From NCBI GenBank assembly GCA_023436495.1, contig JAEZIT010000091.1:1-57133 (forward strand): DNA of 57,133 bases, in the 5' to 3' direction. Under the pieces are notes generated by a model that saw only the letters and a program-made list of their open reading frames with translations, was not told where the DNA came from and searched no databases. The translations under genes were made by a program, and so were the position numbers. The stretch is from Acidobacteriota bacterium. Its GTDB lineage: Bacteria > Acidobacteriota > Blastocatellia > Pyrinomonadales > Pyrinomonadaceae. This document shows positions 26,727 to 36,507 of this stretch, in pieces; positions within the stretch are counted from its first letter, which is position 1; the number at the start of each line of letters is the position of its first letter.

Positions 26727-27164
26727 ATGAAACTGGGAGAGAACCCGGAACGCGGAAAATCGCTGATCAGTCCCGCGCCGGCTCGTATTTTCGTGGTCGT
26801 TTAATACTCCCTCCTTTGAGGGATTCCTTGATTAATTGCGCGAGATCCTCTAACTGTTCTTCGATTCGCTCGAAAGGACTGTCTGTTCGGACCAGGGGCG
26901 CATTACACTGATTGTGAAGGGATGTTCAAATGACGCCCTAGTGCTGTTGCTGCAACGTCGTTCCAGCTTATTTGGTCAGTTGGTCGTTAATCACGATAAC
27001 CGCGGCAAAACAACCAAATTGCAAAGTGCCGCACGCGAAGCTTCCGAAGAAATGATCGTCTTGTCGGATTGCGACGTTCTGTTTCGAAGGAACTTGCTCG
27101 AGGCCGTAATCAAGGTTTTTCAAAGCTTCCTAAGGCGGGATCAGAAACGTCCATCGCAAGTCCA
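26727..27164 (+). pseudogene. Decayed glycosyltransferase gene (GT2/GT21-like remnant)
   Basis: A consensus AAGGAGG lies 10 nt before ATG 26727, but that frame stops after 25 codons (TAA 26802-26804) at ARIFVVV. Another frame, starting around 26797, is interrupted by two stops and then stays open to 27262. It contains LVVNHDNRGKTTKLQSAA and MIVLSDCDVLFRRNLLEAV, which match the donor-binding and DxD region of GT2/GT21 (ceramide-glucosyltransferase/HpnI-like) enzymes. The expected downstream half is absent. It follows the plus-strand GT39 gene in the same direction, so it was probably once that group's last gene. Family call is by eye. Confidence 0.5.
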
Positions 27165-27278
27165 AAACGGAACCTTTCCGTATTATGTACAAAAGAATTT
27201 GGCCAGACCAGTTTACCTTCGATTCTCAAGGAAGTTAGAACGAGTCAATGCGAAAAGATACTAAAACAACAAACGTAT

Positions 27279-28058
27279 TCAAATGTCTACGGTGTTTGCT
27301 TGTTTCACATCGGCAATCGACAGCGGTGTTTCTGTGATCGCCTCGGATTTACCGTCCTGCTGTATCGTAGGCCCGAACGGCGTCAATTCCAGGCGGACGG
27401 CAAGACTGGGGAACATGATCACTTTAATTGTCTGGAGCAGTATCGCGACGTCGCCGGCCGGCGAACGCGAATCGATATATTCCAAGTAGCCTTCGAGCTT
27501 GTAAGGTTGAACGACTTCGCGATAAAAACGAGCTTTGTCTTCTACTCCGGCAAGCAGCGTTTCCTCATTGCGGAATTGCAACGTCACCGGATCAGTGATC
27601 CCGGGGCGAACTCCGAGTGTCCGTGCCCATGCCGGGTTGGTGAGATCGACAAGCTCGACAACTTCGGGCCGTGGGCCAACAAATGACATTTCGCCGCAGA
27701 GTACATTGAATAGTTCAGGAAGTTCGTCGAGTTTTGATCTGCGAAGGACGCGGCCAACCGGTGTAATGCGGCTGTCATTTCCGGCGGTTATGAGCAGCCC
27801 GGGCGATTCGGCGTACATCGTCCGAAACTTGAACATCGTGAAAGGGGCGCCGCCACGTCCCATTCGTTTTTGCCGAAAAAGGATCGGGCCTGATGAACTT
27901 AATCTTATGGTAAGCGCACAGGCGGCGAAAATCGGAGCAAGCGCGATCAAACCCAACGCCGCAACGAGGCATTCGATCAACCTCGGCAGCGATTCGGCAC
28001 GCAGCGCGTTTTGCTTCACGCTACGAGCGAAAGCCTCTTCTTCGAGTTTGCCGTACAT
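27279..28058 (-). CDS. Undecaprenyl-phosphate sugar-1-phosphate transferase (initiating enzyme)
   Basis: Bacterial sugar transferase of about 259 residues (PF02397-type). One N-terminal membrane hairpin (ECLVAALGLIALAPIFAACA) is followed by the conserved soluble part: GPILFRQKRMGRGG, MFKFRTMY, KLDELPELFNVL, GEMSFVGPRPE and GVRPGITDP. It starts repeat-unit synthesis by moving a hexose- or HexNAc-1-phosphate to undecaprenyl phosphate. ATG 28058 overlaps the aminotransferase gene by 43 nt; a GTG at 28019 giving a GTGA 4-nt overlap is an attractive alternative and keeps the whole domain. It is the last gene of the long minus-strand operon. Confidence 0.9.
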   Translation of the reverse strand: MYGKLEEEAFARSVKQNALRAESLPRLIECLVAALGLIALAPIFAACALTIRLSSSGPILFRQKRMGRGGAPFTMFKFRTMYAESPGLLITAGNDSRITPVGRVLRRSKLDELPELFNVLCGEMSFVGPRPEVVELVDLTNPAWARTLGVRPGITDPVTLQFRNEETLLAGVEDKARFYREVVQPYKLEGYLEYIDSRSPAGDVAILLQTIKVIMFPSLAVRLELTPFGPTIQQDGKSEAITETPLSIADVKQANTVDI

Positions 28059-29338
28059 ATTGATCCAATAGCCTCGACGACGTGAGCTATCTCTTCGGAA
28101 AGCATTGACGGAAATATCGGCAGACTTATAAGCCGAGGCCAGAGCCTTGACGCCGAGGGCAGATCGTGCTCTTTCCATCCAACTTTCTCCGCGTAGTACG
28201 GGTGAAGGTGCAGCGGCCGCCAATGTACCGAATATCCGACCCCTCGAAGTCTCAGCTCCTCGATAAATTCATTGCGGCTGATCGACAGCGATGTTGTGTT
28301 GAGGCGTATCGGGAACAGGTGCCAGGAATGCATGCGGTTATCGTCCGTCGGCGGCAGTTCTAACTCGCTGATCTGCCCGAGCCGTTCGAGGTAAATCTCC
28401 GCTACCGCTTCACGCTGCAAACGCATATATTCGGCCCGCGCGAGTTGATGTATGCCAATCGCCGCCGCGATGTCCGTCAGGTTGTATTTATACCCGGGTG
28501 CCATGATCCGGTAATCCCAGCTGCCGCAGTCGGAATAGCGCTTCCACGCATCCCGCGAAAGGCCGTGCAGCGACATCAAACGGATCTTTTCGGCGATCAC
28601 CTCATTATTAGTGACGGCCATGCCGCCTTCGCCGGTGGTGATGGTCTTGTTCGCGTAGAACGAGTAGCACGTGACTGTGGCGGTATCGTCGCCGCACATT
28701 TGCCAAGGGCTTTCAGCATCCGGACGCCAAGCCGACGGGAACGCGTGAGCGGCGTCCTCAACGACCCATAATCCAAATTCAGAGGCAAATTCCCTTGTCT
28801 TTCCCACGTCTGCCATATAGCCGCCGACATGTACGGGAATGATCCCTACAATGTCGATGTTGCTATCGGCAATATGCGACAGGCGGCCGGCGCGGATGTC
28901 ATAGACCTTTCGACGGGCGTCGTCGAGATCGATGTTGCCCGTTTCCGGATCGCAGTCGACGAGGATCGGCACAGCGCCTGTGTACAGGACGATCTCGGCC
29001 GTTGCGGCAAACGTCATTGTCGGAACTAGGACTGCCTGCCCAGACGACAGACCAAGGGCCTCGACCGCCAAATGCAGCGCCGCAGTGCAGGAATTGACCG
29101 CAACGGCATATTTGCCATTCACAGCGGCGGCGAAATCCTCTTCGAACATCTTTACCTTCGGGCCGGTCGTGAGCCATCCTGAGCGAAGGGTGTCAATGAC
29201 CTCGGCGATTTCGGCCTCCCCGACCTCGGGCCGAAGGAACGGTACTCGAACACCGGCTCCAAAAGCGGGCTTTTGACCTATTGAGAATGACGGTTCTACT
29301 ACCGAAAACTGTGTATCAACTGAATGCGGGCTTTCCAT
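28016..29338 (-). CDS. DegT/DnrJ/EryC1-family sugar aminotransferase
   Basis: PLP enzyme of 440 residues that aminates keto-sugar nucleotides, giving an amino sugar. It has VPFLRPEVGEAEIAEV, SGWLTTGPKVKMFEE, NSCTAALHLAVEALG and VEDAAHAFPS. The PLP lysine is in SFYANKTITTGEGGM, and HSWHLFPIRL lies near the C-terminus. These are hallmark segments of the family (ArnB/PseC/LegC-type). ATG 29338 is chosen over an in-frame TTG at 29347. It could feed an N-acylated amino sugar to the initiating transferase with which it overlaps. The specific keto-sugar is not decided by sequence. Confidence 0.9.
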   Translation of the reverse strand: MESPHSVDTQFSVVEPSFSIGQKPAFGAGVRVPFLRPEVGEAEIAEVIDTLRSGWLTTGPKVKMFEEDFAAAVNGKYAVAVNSCTAALHLAVEALGLSSGQAVLVPTMTFAATAEIVLYTGAVPILVDCDPETGNIDLDDARRKVYDIRAGRLSHIADSNIDIVGIIPVHVGGYMADVGKTREFASEFGLWVVEDAAHAFPSAWRPDAESPWQMCGDDTATVTCYSFYANKTITTGEGGMAVTNNEVIAEKIRLMSLHGLSRDAWKRYSDCGSWDYRIMAPGYKYNLTDIAAAIGIHQLARAEYMRLQREAVAEIYLERLGQISELELPPTDDNRMHSWHLFPIRLNTTSLSISRNEFIEELRLRGVGYSVHWRPLHLHPYYAEKVGWKEHDLPSASRLWPRLISLPIFPSMLSEEIAHVVEAIGSICTANSKKRLSLVA

Positions 29339-29613
29339 AAAACTCAAGTACTTCTAAAAAGTTACGCCCTACGAAACATCGTCAAACCAGGTACTTAATG
29401 CGCGCGAAACGCAGGAGAAGTTTCGGGTGAATCGGGCCGTGCTGTAATTTCAGCTCTAAGTAATACCAAATCGGCAGTTTGCATAAATCCTGCATACGTA
29501 TAATTTTCGGTAGTCGCAAAGACTTAGTGACGTGCGGAAAAATGAACCATTTATACAGGGCGGAGTGTACGAACGCAGGGTGTGTCATCGTACATTTGTG
29601 CCATTTATAAGAT

Positions 29614-32181
29614 TTAAGGTTGGCGATCTGCTCGGACCTCGTCGATCCATAGCTCTCCAAAGATGGGGCAACGCGGATCCGGGCACGGTTTGCGTCCCAC
29701 GGAGATCTCAACGGCTTCCGTCTGGCTGTCTATAGTGAGGCTCACCGATTTCCTCGACCATTTTCCGTCAGGGCCCGACAATACGATCTCCGAAATTAGC
29801 ATTTCATGGTCGGGGCCTTTCGCGACGACGCGAAAGACTGGCGGTCCGCCGGTTACGATGTTCTTCGACATAAATGCGAGCGAGAATTGGTATCGGGCAC
29901 CGGAATCGACAATTTGGGTGTGGGACAAAAGGTCGTCGAAGCCTGCGCTGCCCGCGAACGTGAATTTGACGCTGCGTGTGCCGTTCGATGCCGTCGAAAC
30001 GTCGATCTCTGGCCGGACGTATTCGGACCTGCGTATCACCTTCCATCCAAACGGATCGCCAACACGAATTTCGTCGCGTTCAAAATCGCCGCTGGCTAGC
30101 GAAGCGTCGTCGAACGGCGAATCGCAGTTTGTAGCCCGAATTATAAAGGCATCGCGGTAACGGCGGATTTCGAGGAATTTAGCGATCAGCCCGGAGCGAA
30201 ACTCATGCGAAAGATCGCCGGATCCGCAGGCGAACATGGCCGTTTCTTCAAAATGACCACGTTCGAACAGAAATTCGGCCACGGCGTCAGCTTCGGCGGA
30301 ATTTAGCGGGGCAAGAATATTGATCATAGCGAGCGGCTCTTGGCCGCTCGAACCCCATGCCAATTGCAGCACGTTCTCAAATAACGAGGGATCGCGGCGA
30401 CGAGCTGTTCTCAATTGATCGAACCCCTCTGAGGTTCGGCCTGAATCGATAAGGAATTTTCCGTATTCGAAATACGGCCGAGCGAACCTTGGGGCAAGAT
30501 CGATCGCGCGAATATAGGCCGGCTCGGGATTCGACCGAGGCGACGAACGAGCCTTTTCGGCCGCAAGAGAGAGCCAGAGGCTATGATCATCCGGCCTCAA
30601 ACGGACGGCAGACCACAATTGCTCAGCGGCCCTGCTGTGTTCGCCACGGCCACTCAGAAACTGAGCCTCGGCGGCGTAAGAATCGGCATCGAATGGCAGC
30701 CAAAGAAACTCCGAAAAAATTGGCCCACCACTTCCTTTGGTCAGCCGGTCCTGCTGAAATCTCACCGTTGCGAAAAGAATGCAAAAGGTCGCCAGTCCCA
30801 GGAACGAGACATAGAGTAGCGTCATGAACCTTGATGCCGGAATCACGGCCGTATCGATCTCGGCTTCGTCGCGAGGGCTATGATTGTGTACTGCAACGGC
30901 CAGAACGGCTGCTGCGAAGAGCCAGACTCCAAGTAGATGCATGCCGTACTCGAACAAGCTATGAAAGGCAATGCCGGCAAAAGCGTATAAGGCTCCAAAC
31001 CGGGCAGCCGACATGTAACGACTCTGGCCTGAATGACTCGCGCACTGTATAGTACGGACGAGCCGAGCAAGGAACCAGCAAAATAGGACGATTCCAACAA
31101 TCCCACCGACAGCGGCGATCTCAAGATATTCATTATGGGCGGCTTCGGGAATCGTGGCGCCGGAGACATCGATGAATCCCGGAACCGCAGTGCGAAAGGC
31201 TCCAAAGCCCACGCCAAAAACCGGATGTTCGGTGAACATCTCACCACTTGCTTTCCAAACATCGGGCCGTGAGAACGATTGGGATGTATCGCTACTTTCC
31301 ATGTGCGCTGAGATCCGTTCAAAACGGCTGACAACGCGGTCCTGTCCGATCAGTATGATACCGGCGACCAACAATCCCAGTACCATCGCCGCGGCAGCGA
31401 ATCGGCCAATTAGCATTAATTTGCGCTGAGGCGGCCTTCCTCGTTTGGGCGCCGGGAAGATAATGGCGGCGGCTGCAACGATCAGCGAACTCATGATAGC
31501 GGCTCGCGAACCTGTGAGCACAAGCGAGCTCCAGCAAACGAGAAATGTCACCAGCAGCACGAGACGGAGCCCAGACGCCAGCTTCCCGTAGATCACAAGG
31601 GAAGTGACAAGCCCAAGCGTCATGGTCATTAGGAACGCGTAATGATTCTGATTGAAGATGGTGCCAAATCCGATACCCGGAAATAGGTCGGGAAGAAGAA
31701 ACGCGATTTTAGCTTCCGGCGTTTGGATCTGGATCGCATAACGGATCAATCCAAATGCGCCAAAGAAGCCCCCGATCCCGATCAAACTCCAAACCAGGTG
31801 TTTGATATTGGAGCTGAATACCGAGCCAAACAGGCGGACGGCAACCGCGAATCCAAGGAACTTGACGGCGACCCAGATAGAAGCAGTTGAATCGAAGCTT
31901 ACAGGCAGAAAACTGCGGCCGGCGAAGCCTAGATTCACGACGATCGCAATGATCCCTTGTAAGAACGCAAACGTGGCTAGGATGAGTATCGGAGTGAGCA
32001 GCCGATCGGCCCGAATGTTCTTAAAGGAAAGATATGCAGCTGCAATGAAAATGCCGGCGAGCGAAAGCCCCTCGAACCAGGGATGCTCGCTGCCGTATGG
32101 CACGATCGAAACAAAAAGTAGAGCTGGAAGAGATATTTGAAGTAGGTTGACAGCGTGCTGCGACGGCAGAGATTGATGCAT
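29614..32181 (-). CDS. O-antigen ligase/polymerase (Wzy-like) fused to TPR and C-terminal sandwich domain
   Basis: Protein of 855 residues. Residues 1-460 are polytopic membrane with the Wzy/WaaL region (GSRAAIMSS, FGVGFGAF and the conserved His in AHNEYLEIAA). About 480-620 are TPR-like helices (AAEQLWSAVRLRPDDHSLWL, then AYIRAIDLAPRFARPYFEYG). About 690-855 form a probable carbohydrate-binding-like beta sandwich (GDFERDEIRVGDPFGWKV, then VSLTIDSQTEAVEISVG). Plain Wzy proteins are near 400-500 residues, so the periplasmic extension is unusual and may hold the growing chain. A 275-nt gap separates it from the aminotransferase gene downstream. Confidence 0.83.
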   Translation of the reverse strand: MHQSLPSQHAVNLLQISLPALLFVSIVPYGSEHPWFEGLSLAGIFIAAAYLSFKNIRADRLLTPILILATFAFLQGIIAIVVNLGFAGRSFLPVSFDSTASIWVAVKFLGFAVAVRLFGSVFSSNIKHLVWSLIGIGGFFGAFGLIRYAIQIQTPEAKIAFLLPDLFPGIGFGTIFNQNHYAFLMTMTLGLVTSLVIYGKLASGLRLVLLVTFLVCWSSLVLTGSRAAIMSSLIVAAAAIIFPAPKRGRPPQRKLMLIGRFAAAAMVLGLLVAGIILIGQDRVVSRFERISAHMESSDTSQSFSRPDVWKASGEMFTEHPVFGVGFGAFRTAVPGFIDVSGATIPEAAHNEYLEIAAVGGIVGIVLFCWFLARLVRTIQCASHSGQSRYMSAARFGALYAFAGIAFHSLFEYGMHLLGVWLFAAAVLAVAVHNHSPRDEAEIDTAVIPASRFMTLLYVSFLGLATFCILFATVRFQQDRLTKGSGGPIFSEFLWLPFDADSYAAEAQFLSGRGEHSRAAEQLWSAVRLRPDDHSLWLSLAAEKARSSPRSNPEPAYIRAIDLAPRFARPYFEYGKFLIDSGRTSEGFDQLRTARRRDPSLFENVLQLAWGSSGQEPLAMINILAPLNSAEADAVAEFLFERGHFEETAMFACGSGDLSHEFRSGLIAKFLEIRRYRDAFIIRATNCDSPFDDASLASGDFERDEIRVGDPFGWKVIRRSEYVRPEIDVSTASNGTRSVKFTFAGSAGFDDLLSHTQIVDSGARYQFSLAFMSKNIVTGGPPVFRVVAKGPDHEMLISEIVLSGPDGKWSRKSVSLTIDSQTEAVEISVGRKPCPDPRCPIFGELWIDEVRADRQP

Positions 32182-32192
32182 TGTGGAGACGT

Positions 32193-33245
32193 TCAGGCGC
32201 GGTCATTAAGAGCGGGGCCGCTGTCGGCTGTTCGCCAGTGACTTCGGAAGTGGAATAAACCTCCAATAAATCCGAGCCCGTAGGAAAAGTGAAGTATGAA
32301 ATAACACAGCGGCAAAATCGGAATTGTCCAAAGTCGCACTTTTCGAATCGAGTACACGGCAGAGACCAGACCAGCGGCTAGGTACGCGGCGGCAGCGACA
32401 ATGCCCACATATCTAAACGCAGGTATGAAAATTGCCGCAATTGCGAGGATCAGCGTGCCCGCGACAAAGGCCGCGGGGGCGAAATGCCGGAGGCTCATTT
32501 GCCGCGGATGCAGCTGCATTACTCGGATCTTCCAGAATCCGTACTGTAAATATTGACGCCACAGCAAACGTAATGTGCCGCGCGAATAGTAACGCGAGCG
32601 GATGTCGGGGCTAAGAAGTATCCGTCCGCCACTTTTTCGGAGCCGGAAATTAAATTCGTCGTCTTGGTTACGGACGAGTTCTTCGTTAAACAGACCGATC
32701 CGCGAAAATATGTCTCGACGGTACGCCGGAAATGCGACCGTGTCGACGTAGATCGCTCGATCATCTACGCAGCGAAACGCGCTGCCACCGACGCCGAATT
32801 TTGAACTCATAGCGGCGGCGATCGCTTCGGCTACAGGCGTTTCTCCTATGGTTTCGATGGGGCCGCCGACGCCGTCCGCTTCGCCCCCCTCAAGATGTCG
32901 GACGCAGTTTTTAACATAATCGCGGTCGATCTCGCAATGGCCATCAACCCTAATTACGACATCGCCGGTGGCTTTGGCGATGGCGGCGTTGAGCCCGCAC
33001 GGAGCTGTCAGGCCCGGATTGTCGACAACGTTCACCGGGATGCCGGATTCCGCGGCCATAGCGGCGACGGTCTCACGCGTGCCGTCTGACGACATTCCGT
33101 CAGCGACGATCACGTCTAACAGTGCGTCGGGGTACGATTGGGCAAGCACCGACCCGAGGCTCCTGTGAATGAAATCTGCCTCATTCCGTACAGGCATTAT
33201 CACCGAGACCGCAGGCAGGCTATTTTCCGGAGATCGGTTATTCAT
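32193..33245 (-). CDS. Glycosyltransferase family 2, ExoA-like
   Basis: Protein of 350 residues resembling succinoglycan ExoA. It has VSVIMPVRNEADFI, VIVADGMSSDGT and IRVDGHCEIDRDYV with the metal-site Asp, and a conserved QDDEFNFRLRKSGG. C-terminal hydrophobic segments (about 245-335) anchor it to the membrane. It adds a sugar to the lipid-linked repeat unit in the cytoplasm. The start overlaps the asparagine synthase stop by 8 nt. The donor is unknown. Confidence 0.85.
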   Translation of the reverse strand: MNNRSPENSLPAVSVIMPVRNEADFIHRSLGSVLAQSYPDALLDVIVADGMSSDGTRETVAAMAAESGIPVNVVDNPGLTAPCGLNAAIAKATGDVVIRVDGHCEIDRDYVKNCVRHLEGGEADGVGGPIETIGETPVAEAIAAAMSSKFGVGGSAFRCVDDRAIYVDTVAFPAYRRDIFSRIGLFNEELVRNQDDEFNFRLRKSGGRILLSPDIRSRYYSRGTLRLLWRQYLQYGFWKIRVMQLHPRQMSLRHFAPAAFVAGTLILAIAAIFIPAFRYVGIVAAAAYLAAGLVSAVYSIRKVRLWTIPILPLCYFILHFSYGLGFIGGLFHFRSHWRTADSGPALNDRA

Positions 33246-35115
33246 TCATCCTCATTTCCGCATGGCGCATTATATGATCTGCCACATCAGCGCGGTCCTG
33301 GCCGTTGGCGAAGATTCTTCCAAAGATCTCGACCGATGCTAGCTTCCCGATAAAGTATGGGTCCTGCGTTTCCAGTAGACGGAGTTGCGAGCGACGATCG
33401 AGTTGCAGGTTTTCGCCGACCCAACCGCCATCGAAGAAACCGTCCTTGATGCGGATAAATTTATGTCCATACATCCCAAAGCCAAATTTCTTCTTATGTG
33501 AAATATCACGGGGCAGATACTTTTCAGCTGCCTTTCGTACGATCCATTTATCTACAAGGAACGGATGTTTGTAATCGTGCCACCGAAGCGAACGACCAAT
33601 CTTATATTTGACCGGCAGGTTCACGGCAAATTTGACCAGGTCTTCGTGGAGAAACGGGAATCGGGCCTCGATCGATGCCATCATTCCCATTCGGTCATTT
33701 CGGTGTAGAAGTGTAGTCAGGTGCGGTCCCAACATCTTGATCGTCAGGTATTGCTCCTCACGCTTTGGCTCGGGGAGGAAACTAAATTTCTCAATGTCGC
33801 CGTTCTCACTCGCGGCAGGTTCAAATTTCCGCACAACGTCGTAGGCAAAATTCGTTAGGCTGTTCTTTGTGTTGGGAAACAGATATTCATGCAATCCGGG
33901 AACTAGACGGTAAAGTGACCGGATCGCCGAAACGGGAGCCGCGGCAAACTTGTCGAAACGTTTTGTCAATAGCCGTGGATATCCGAGAAAAAGTTCGTCC
34001 GCTCCTTCGCCAGTCAGAACGGCCTTAACACCGTGCTTTCGCGTTATTCCCGCGACGTTTGCGAACGGAAGCGCGTTCGTATGAACGATGATTGGCGATT
34101 CGTAAAAATACGTAACATCGGCCCAATCGCGAAGCATCATTTCCGATTCAAACGCATAGTCGAAAATCTCCGCTCCGATATGTCTTGAAACAGAACGCGC
34201 CGCATCGAATTCCGAATAGCGCCCGACAACGTTCGCCGTGAACAGCTTGATGTTGCCATAGTTCCGTTTCGCCATCGCTGAGATCAAACTTGAATCAACA
34301 CCCCCGCTCAGAAACGTCCCAACGGGGGCATCGCTGATGAGCATGCTACGCACGCTGTGATCGAACAACGATTCGAACTCCGCGACGACCTCGGACGACG
34401 GCTTTCGGTCCAGGTCGTCGTAACGTGCCTGGTCGATATCGTCGACCGGGCGATAATATACGTTTTTCTGCGGTTCACCGCCTGGAACAATTGCAAGATA
34501 CGTACCGGGTTCGACCTGAAGGATGTCGTTGTAAAGCGTATATTTGCTTGAATTTTCTCCTATCCCCCCGATCGAGAACAGGGTCTTGATCGGATCGGGC
34601 TTTAATTCGAACGTTTTCGCGATCGCCTTTACTTCGGATGCCCAGCAAAAGGCTCCGTTGACCTGGGCGTAATATAGAGGTTTGATCCCCACTCGATCGC
34701 GAGCGAGAAAGAGCCGGTTTTCGTGTCGGTTGTAAAATGAAAACGCGAACATTCCTTTGATCTCGCGTAGCGTGCATTCGATCCCATAATGAATGAGGAA
34801 GTAAAATAAAACCTCGGTGTCCGAGGTCGTCTTGAACTCAATGACGTGCTCATTTTCCAGCCGTTTTCGAAGTTCGCGATAATTATAGATCTCGCCGTTA
34901 TAAGCGAGTACATGATCGGCGTCGCGGAAAGGTTGGTTCGCAGCTGCCGATAGATCGATGAGGCTCAGGCGATTGTGTGCGATCTCTACATTGGGCAGAT
35001 CCACGACGGTAAAATTATCAGGCCCGCGATGTGCCATAATACGGCCCATCGATTCGGCAGCACCTGCCGGCACCGGCCTTCCGTTTAACTGAAAAATCCC
35101 TGCGATTCCACACAT
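33238..35115 (-). CDS. asnB: Glutamine-hydrolysing asparagine synthase, second copy
   Basis: AsnB-type amidotransferase of 625 residues. It begins MCGIAGIF, where Cys2 is the glutaminase nucleophile. HRGPDNF, AYNGEIYNY and the synthetase PP-loop SGGVDSS follow, so both half-reactions look intact. Within polysaccharide loci such enzymes usually amidate carboxyl groups (for example of uronic or aldonic acids) rather than make free asparagine; that is inferred from context. It lies between an adenylate-forming CapK-like enzyme (4-nt gap) and GT2. A paralogue sits at 48366-50087. Confidence 0.9.
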   Translation of the reverse strand: MCGIAGIFQLNGRPVPAGAAESMGRIMAHRGPDNFTVVDLPNVEIAHNRLSLIDLSAAANQPFRDADHVLAYNGEIYNYRELRKRLENEHVIEFKTTSDTEVLFYFLIHYGIECTLREIKGMFAFSFYNRHENRLFLARDRVGIKPLYYAQVNGAFCWASEVKAIAKTFELKPDPIKTLFSIGGIGENSSKYTLYNDILQVEPGTYLAIVPGGEPQKNVYYRPVDDIDQARYDDLDRKPSSEVVAEFESLFDHSVRSMLISDAPVGTFLSGGVDSSLISAMAKRNYGNIKLFTANVVGRYSEFDAARSVSRHIGAEIFDYAFESEMMLRDWADVTYFYESPIIVHTNALPFANVAGITRKHGVKAVLTGEGADELFLGYPRLLTKRFDKFAAAPVSAIRSLYRLVPGLHEYLFPNTKNSLTNFAYDVVRKFEPAASENGDIEKFSFLPEPKREEQYLTIKMLGPHLTTLLHRNDRMGMMASIEARFPFLHEDLVKFAVNLPVKYKIGRSLRWHDYKHPFLVDKWIVRKAAEKYLPRDISHKKKFGFGMYGHKFIRIKDGFFDGGWVGENLQLDRRSQLRLLETQDPYFIGKLASVEIFGRIFANGQDRADVADHIMRHAEMRMNE

Positions 35116-35118
35116 AAA

Positions 35119-36507
35119 TTAGGCTTTGACCTGCTCAAGCTCTGCTGGCGAGAGTTCACAGATAACGGCCTTGAACTTGCCGCGCGCCGTGCGAGGGATC
35201 GATGTGACCCGATCTATCCGGGTATCAATATTTCCCATGCGCTCGCGTATACGTGCTATAAGATCCGCCTCGGCACGCGAGTCAAAACCCGCTTCGGGAA
35301 CCACGCGCACAATGACTTCGTTAAGTGACGTTTGGATGATCTGAGCCTCAGCGATAGCCAGATCGTTCTTAAAAACAGGATCGAGACGTCCTATAGCCCT
35401 GCCGTCCTTTGTATAAAGAACGTCATCCGACCTGCCATGGATGTTTTCCAAAAGCGGCAGCGGCCGGCCGCAGGCACATTCTTCGTTTCGCACGGCCGAA
35501 CCGCAGTCGCCTATACGGTAACGGATCAGCGGCATGTCGGCATTTACGAGCCCGGTGCACAGCAGGTCCGAAACGCCTGCCGTTGGATTCCCCAATTCGA
35601 CGATGCCCGCATCTGGCCATGAATGCAGTTTTCCGTGTTCGCATTCGCTTCCAGCCGCAACCGCTTCCGCCATTCCGTACGTTTCCCGCACAGGGCAGCC
35701 AAAAGCGTCTTCTATGCATTCACGCTGGTGGGCAAGCAGCGGTTCCGCGTTGGTGATTATTACTTTCAGTCTCAGCGAACGGCAGTCCTCGCGGTTGCCC
35801 GATCGCGCAAGCGAGTAAATAGCCGAGGAATAGCCGAGTAGATAAACGATCCTATGTCGCCGCAGCGCCGCGAAATAATGATCGACCAAGCCGTGACGGA
35901 TATGATATGCGGACAGATAGAGTTGGTTTAACGGTGCATTCCATACCCAGAACGGCGGCCGATCGCTCCCGGCAGCGGCTACCAATTGCCCGCCTAGAAT
36001 AGCCCAGCGATCGTCTCTGCTGACTCCGTACCATCGGCGGCAGCGGGCTTCGAACATCGCATACCAAAGGCGTACTGTCTCTGTTGTCAGCCAGATATCG
36101 ATCGAGGTCCCGGTCGTTCCGCTGGTATGATCGCGAAACATTTTGCGAATGTTCACACCATCCGCGACAAATTCGCGGTTATGCCGACGAATTTCCGGTT
36201 TTTCGAGGACCGGCCAATTCTCGATATATGCCCATGAGGCTCGATCGCCGCGGCGGCGGCGTTCGGCCCAGTGACGCCGATAATATGGAACTTGGACAGC
36301 AGCGCGTTCAAGGATCTCAGCCAGACGATCGGCCTGCCATTTCTCCCATTTTTCCGCGCTCCATGTGTCCCGTTCCAGTACCATCTCCGTCAGGCGTTCA
36401 AAATCGCCGCCATATCTAAGTCGCCGAAGCTGGAGCCCCCGCGCACCTGCAGCAAGATTTCGTGTCCAGCCGGGTAGCCGATGAAAGATGTCGAGACCAG
36501 TTGCCAT
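35119..36507 (-). CDS. CapK/PaaK-like adenylate-forming enzyme
   Basis: ANL-superfamily protein of 462 residues close to phenylacetate-CoA ligase and CapK. It has a long N-terminal helical part (WEKWQADRLAEILERA, VPYYRRH) and then the P-loop HTSGTTGTS. ETYGMAEA matches the A5 position and YRIGDCG the A7 region, and a zinc-ribbon-like CACGRPLP precedes the C-terminal lid. Such proteins activate a carboxylic acid with ATP; in capsule clusters their substrate is rarely known. An acyl- or aminoacyl-activating role for glycan decoration is inferred. It shares one base with the GT4 stop upstream (TAATG). Confidence 0.83.
   Translation of the reverse strand: MATGLDIFHRLPGWTRNLAAGARGLQLRRLRYGGDFERLTEMVLERDTWSAEKWEKWQADRLAEILERAAVQVPYYRRHWAERRRRGDRASWAYIENWPVLEKPEIRRHNREFVADGVNIRKMFRDHTSGTTGTSIDIWLTTETVRLWYAMFEARCRRWYGVSRDDRWAILGGQLVAAAGSDRPPFWVWNAPLNQLYLSAYHIRHGLVDHYFAALRRHRIVYLLGYSSAIYSLARSGNREDCRSLRLKVIITNAEPLLAHQRECIEDAFGCPVRETYGMAEAVAAGSECEHGKLHSWPDAGIVELGNPTAGVSDLLCTGLVNADMPLIRYRIGDCGSAVRNEECACGRPLPLLENIHGRSDDVLYTKDGRAIGRLDPVFKNDLAIAEAQIIQTSLNEVIVRVVPEAGFDSRAEADLIARIRERMGNIDTRIDRVTSIPRTARGKFKAVICELSPAELEQVKA

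Noticed and set aside
27165..27278. An intact glycosyltransferase gene continuing through to the sugar transferase end
   Set aside because: The frame after 27164 shows no further GT motifs, and the upstream part is broken by stops in every frame.
28059..28223. Longer start for the initiating sugar transferase
   Set aside because: It would overlap the aminotransferase gene by over 200 nt and adds no recognisable domain.
29382..29711. A 109-codon minus-strand frame between the aminotransferase and the Wzy fusion
   Set aside because: It overlaps the end of the Wzy fusion by 98 nt in another frame, has no ribosome site or domain, and the 275-nt gap shows nothing else I can support.
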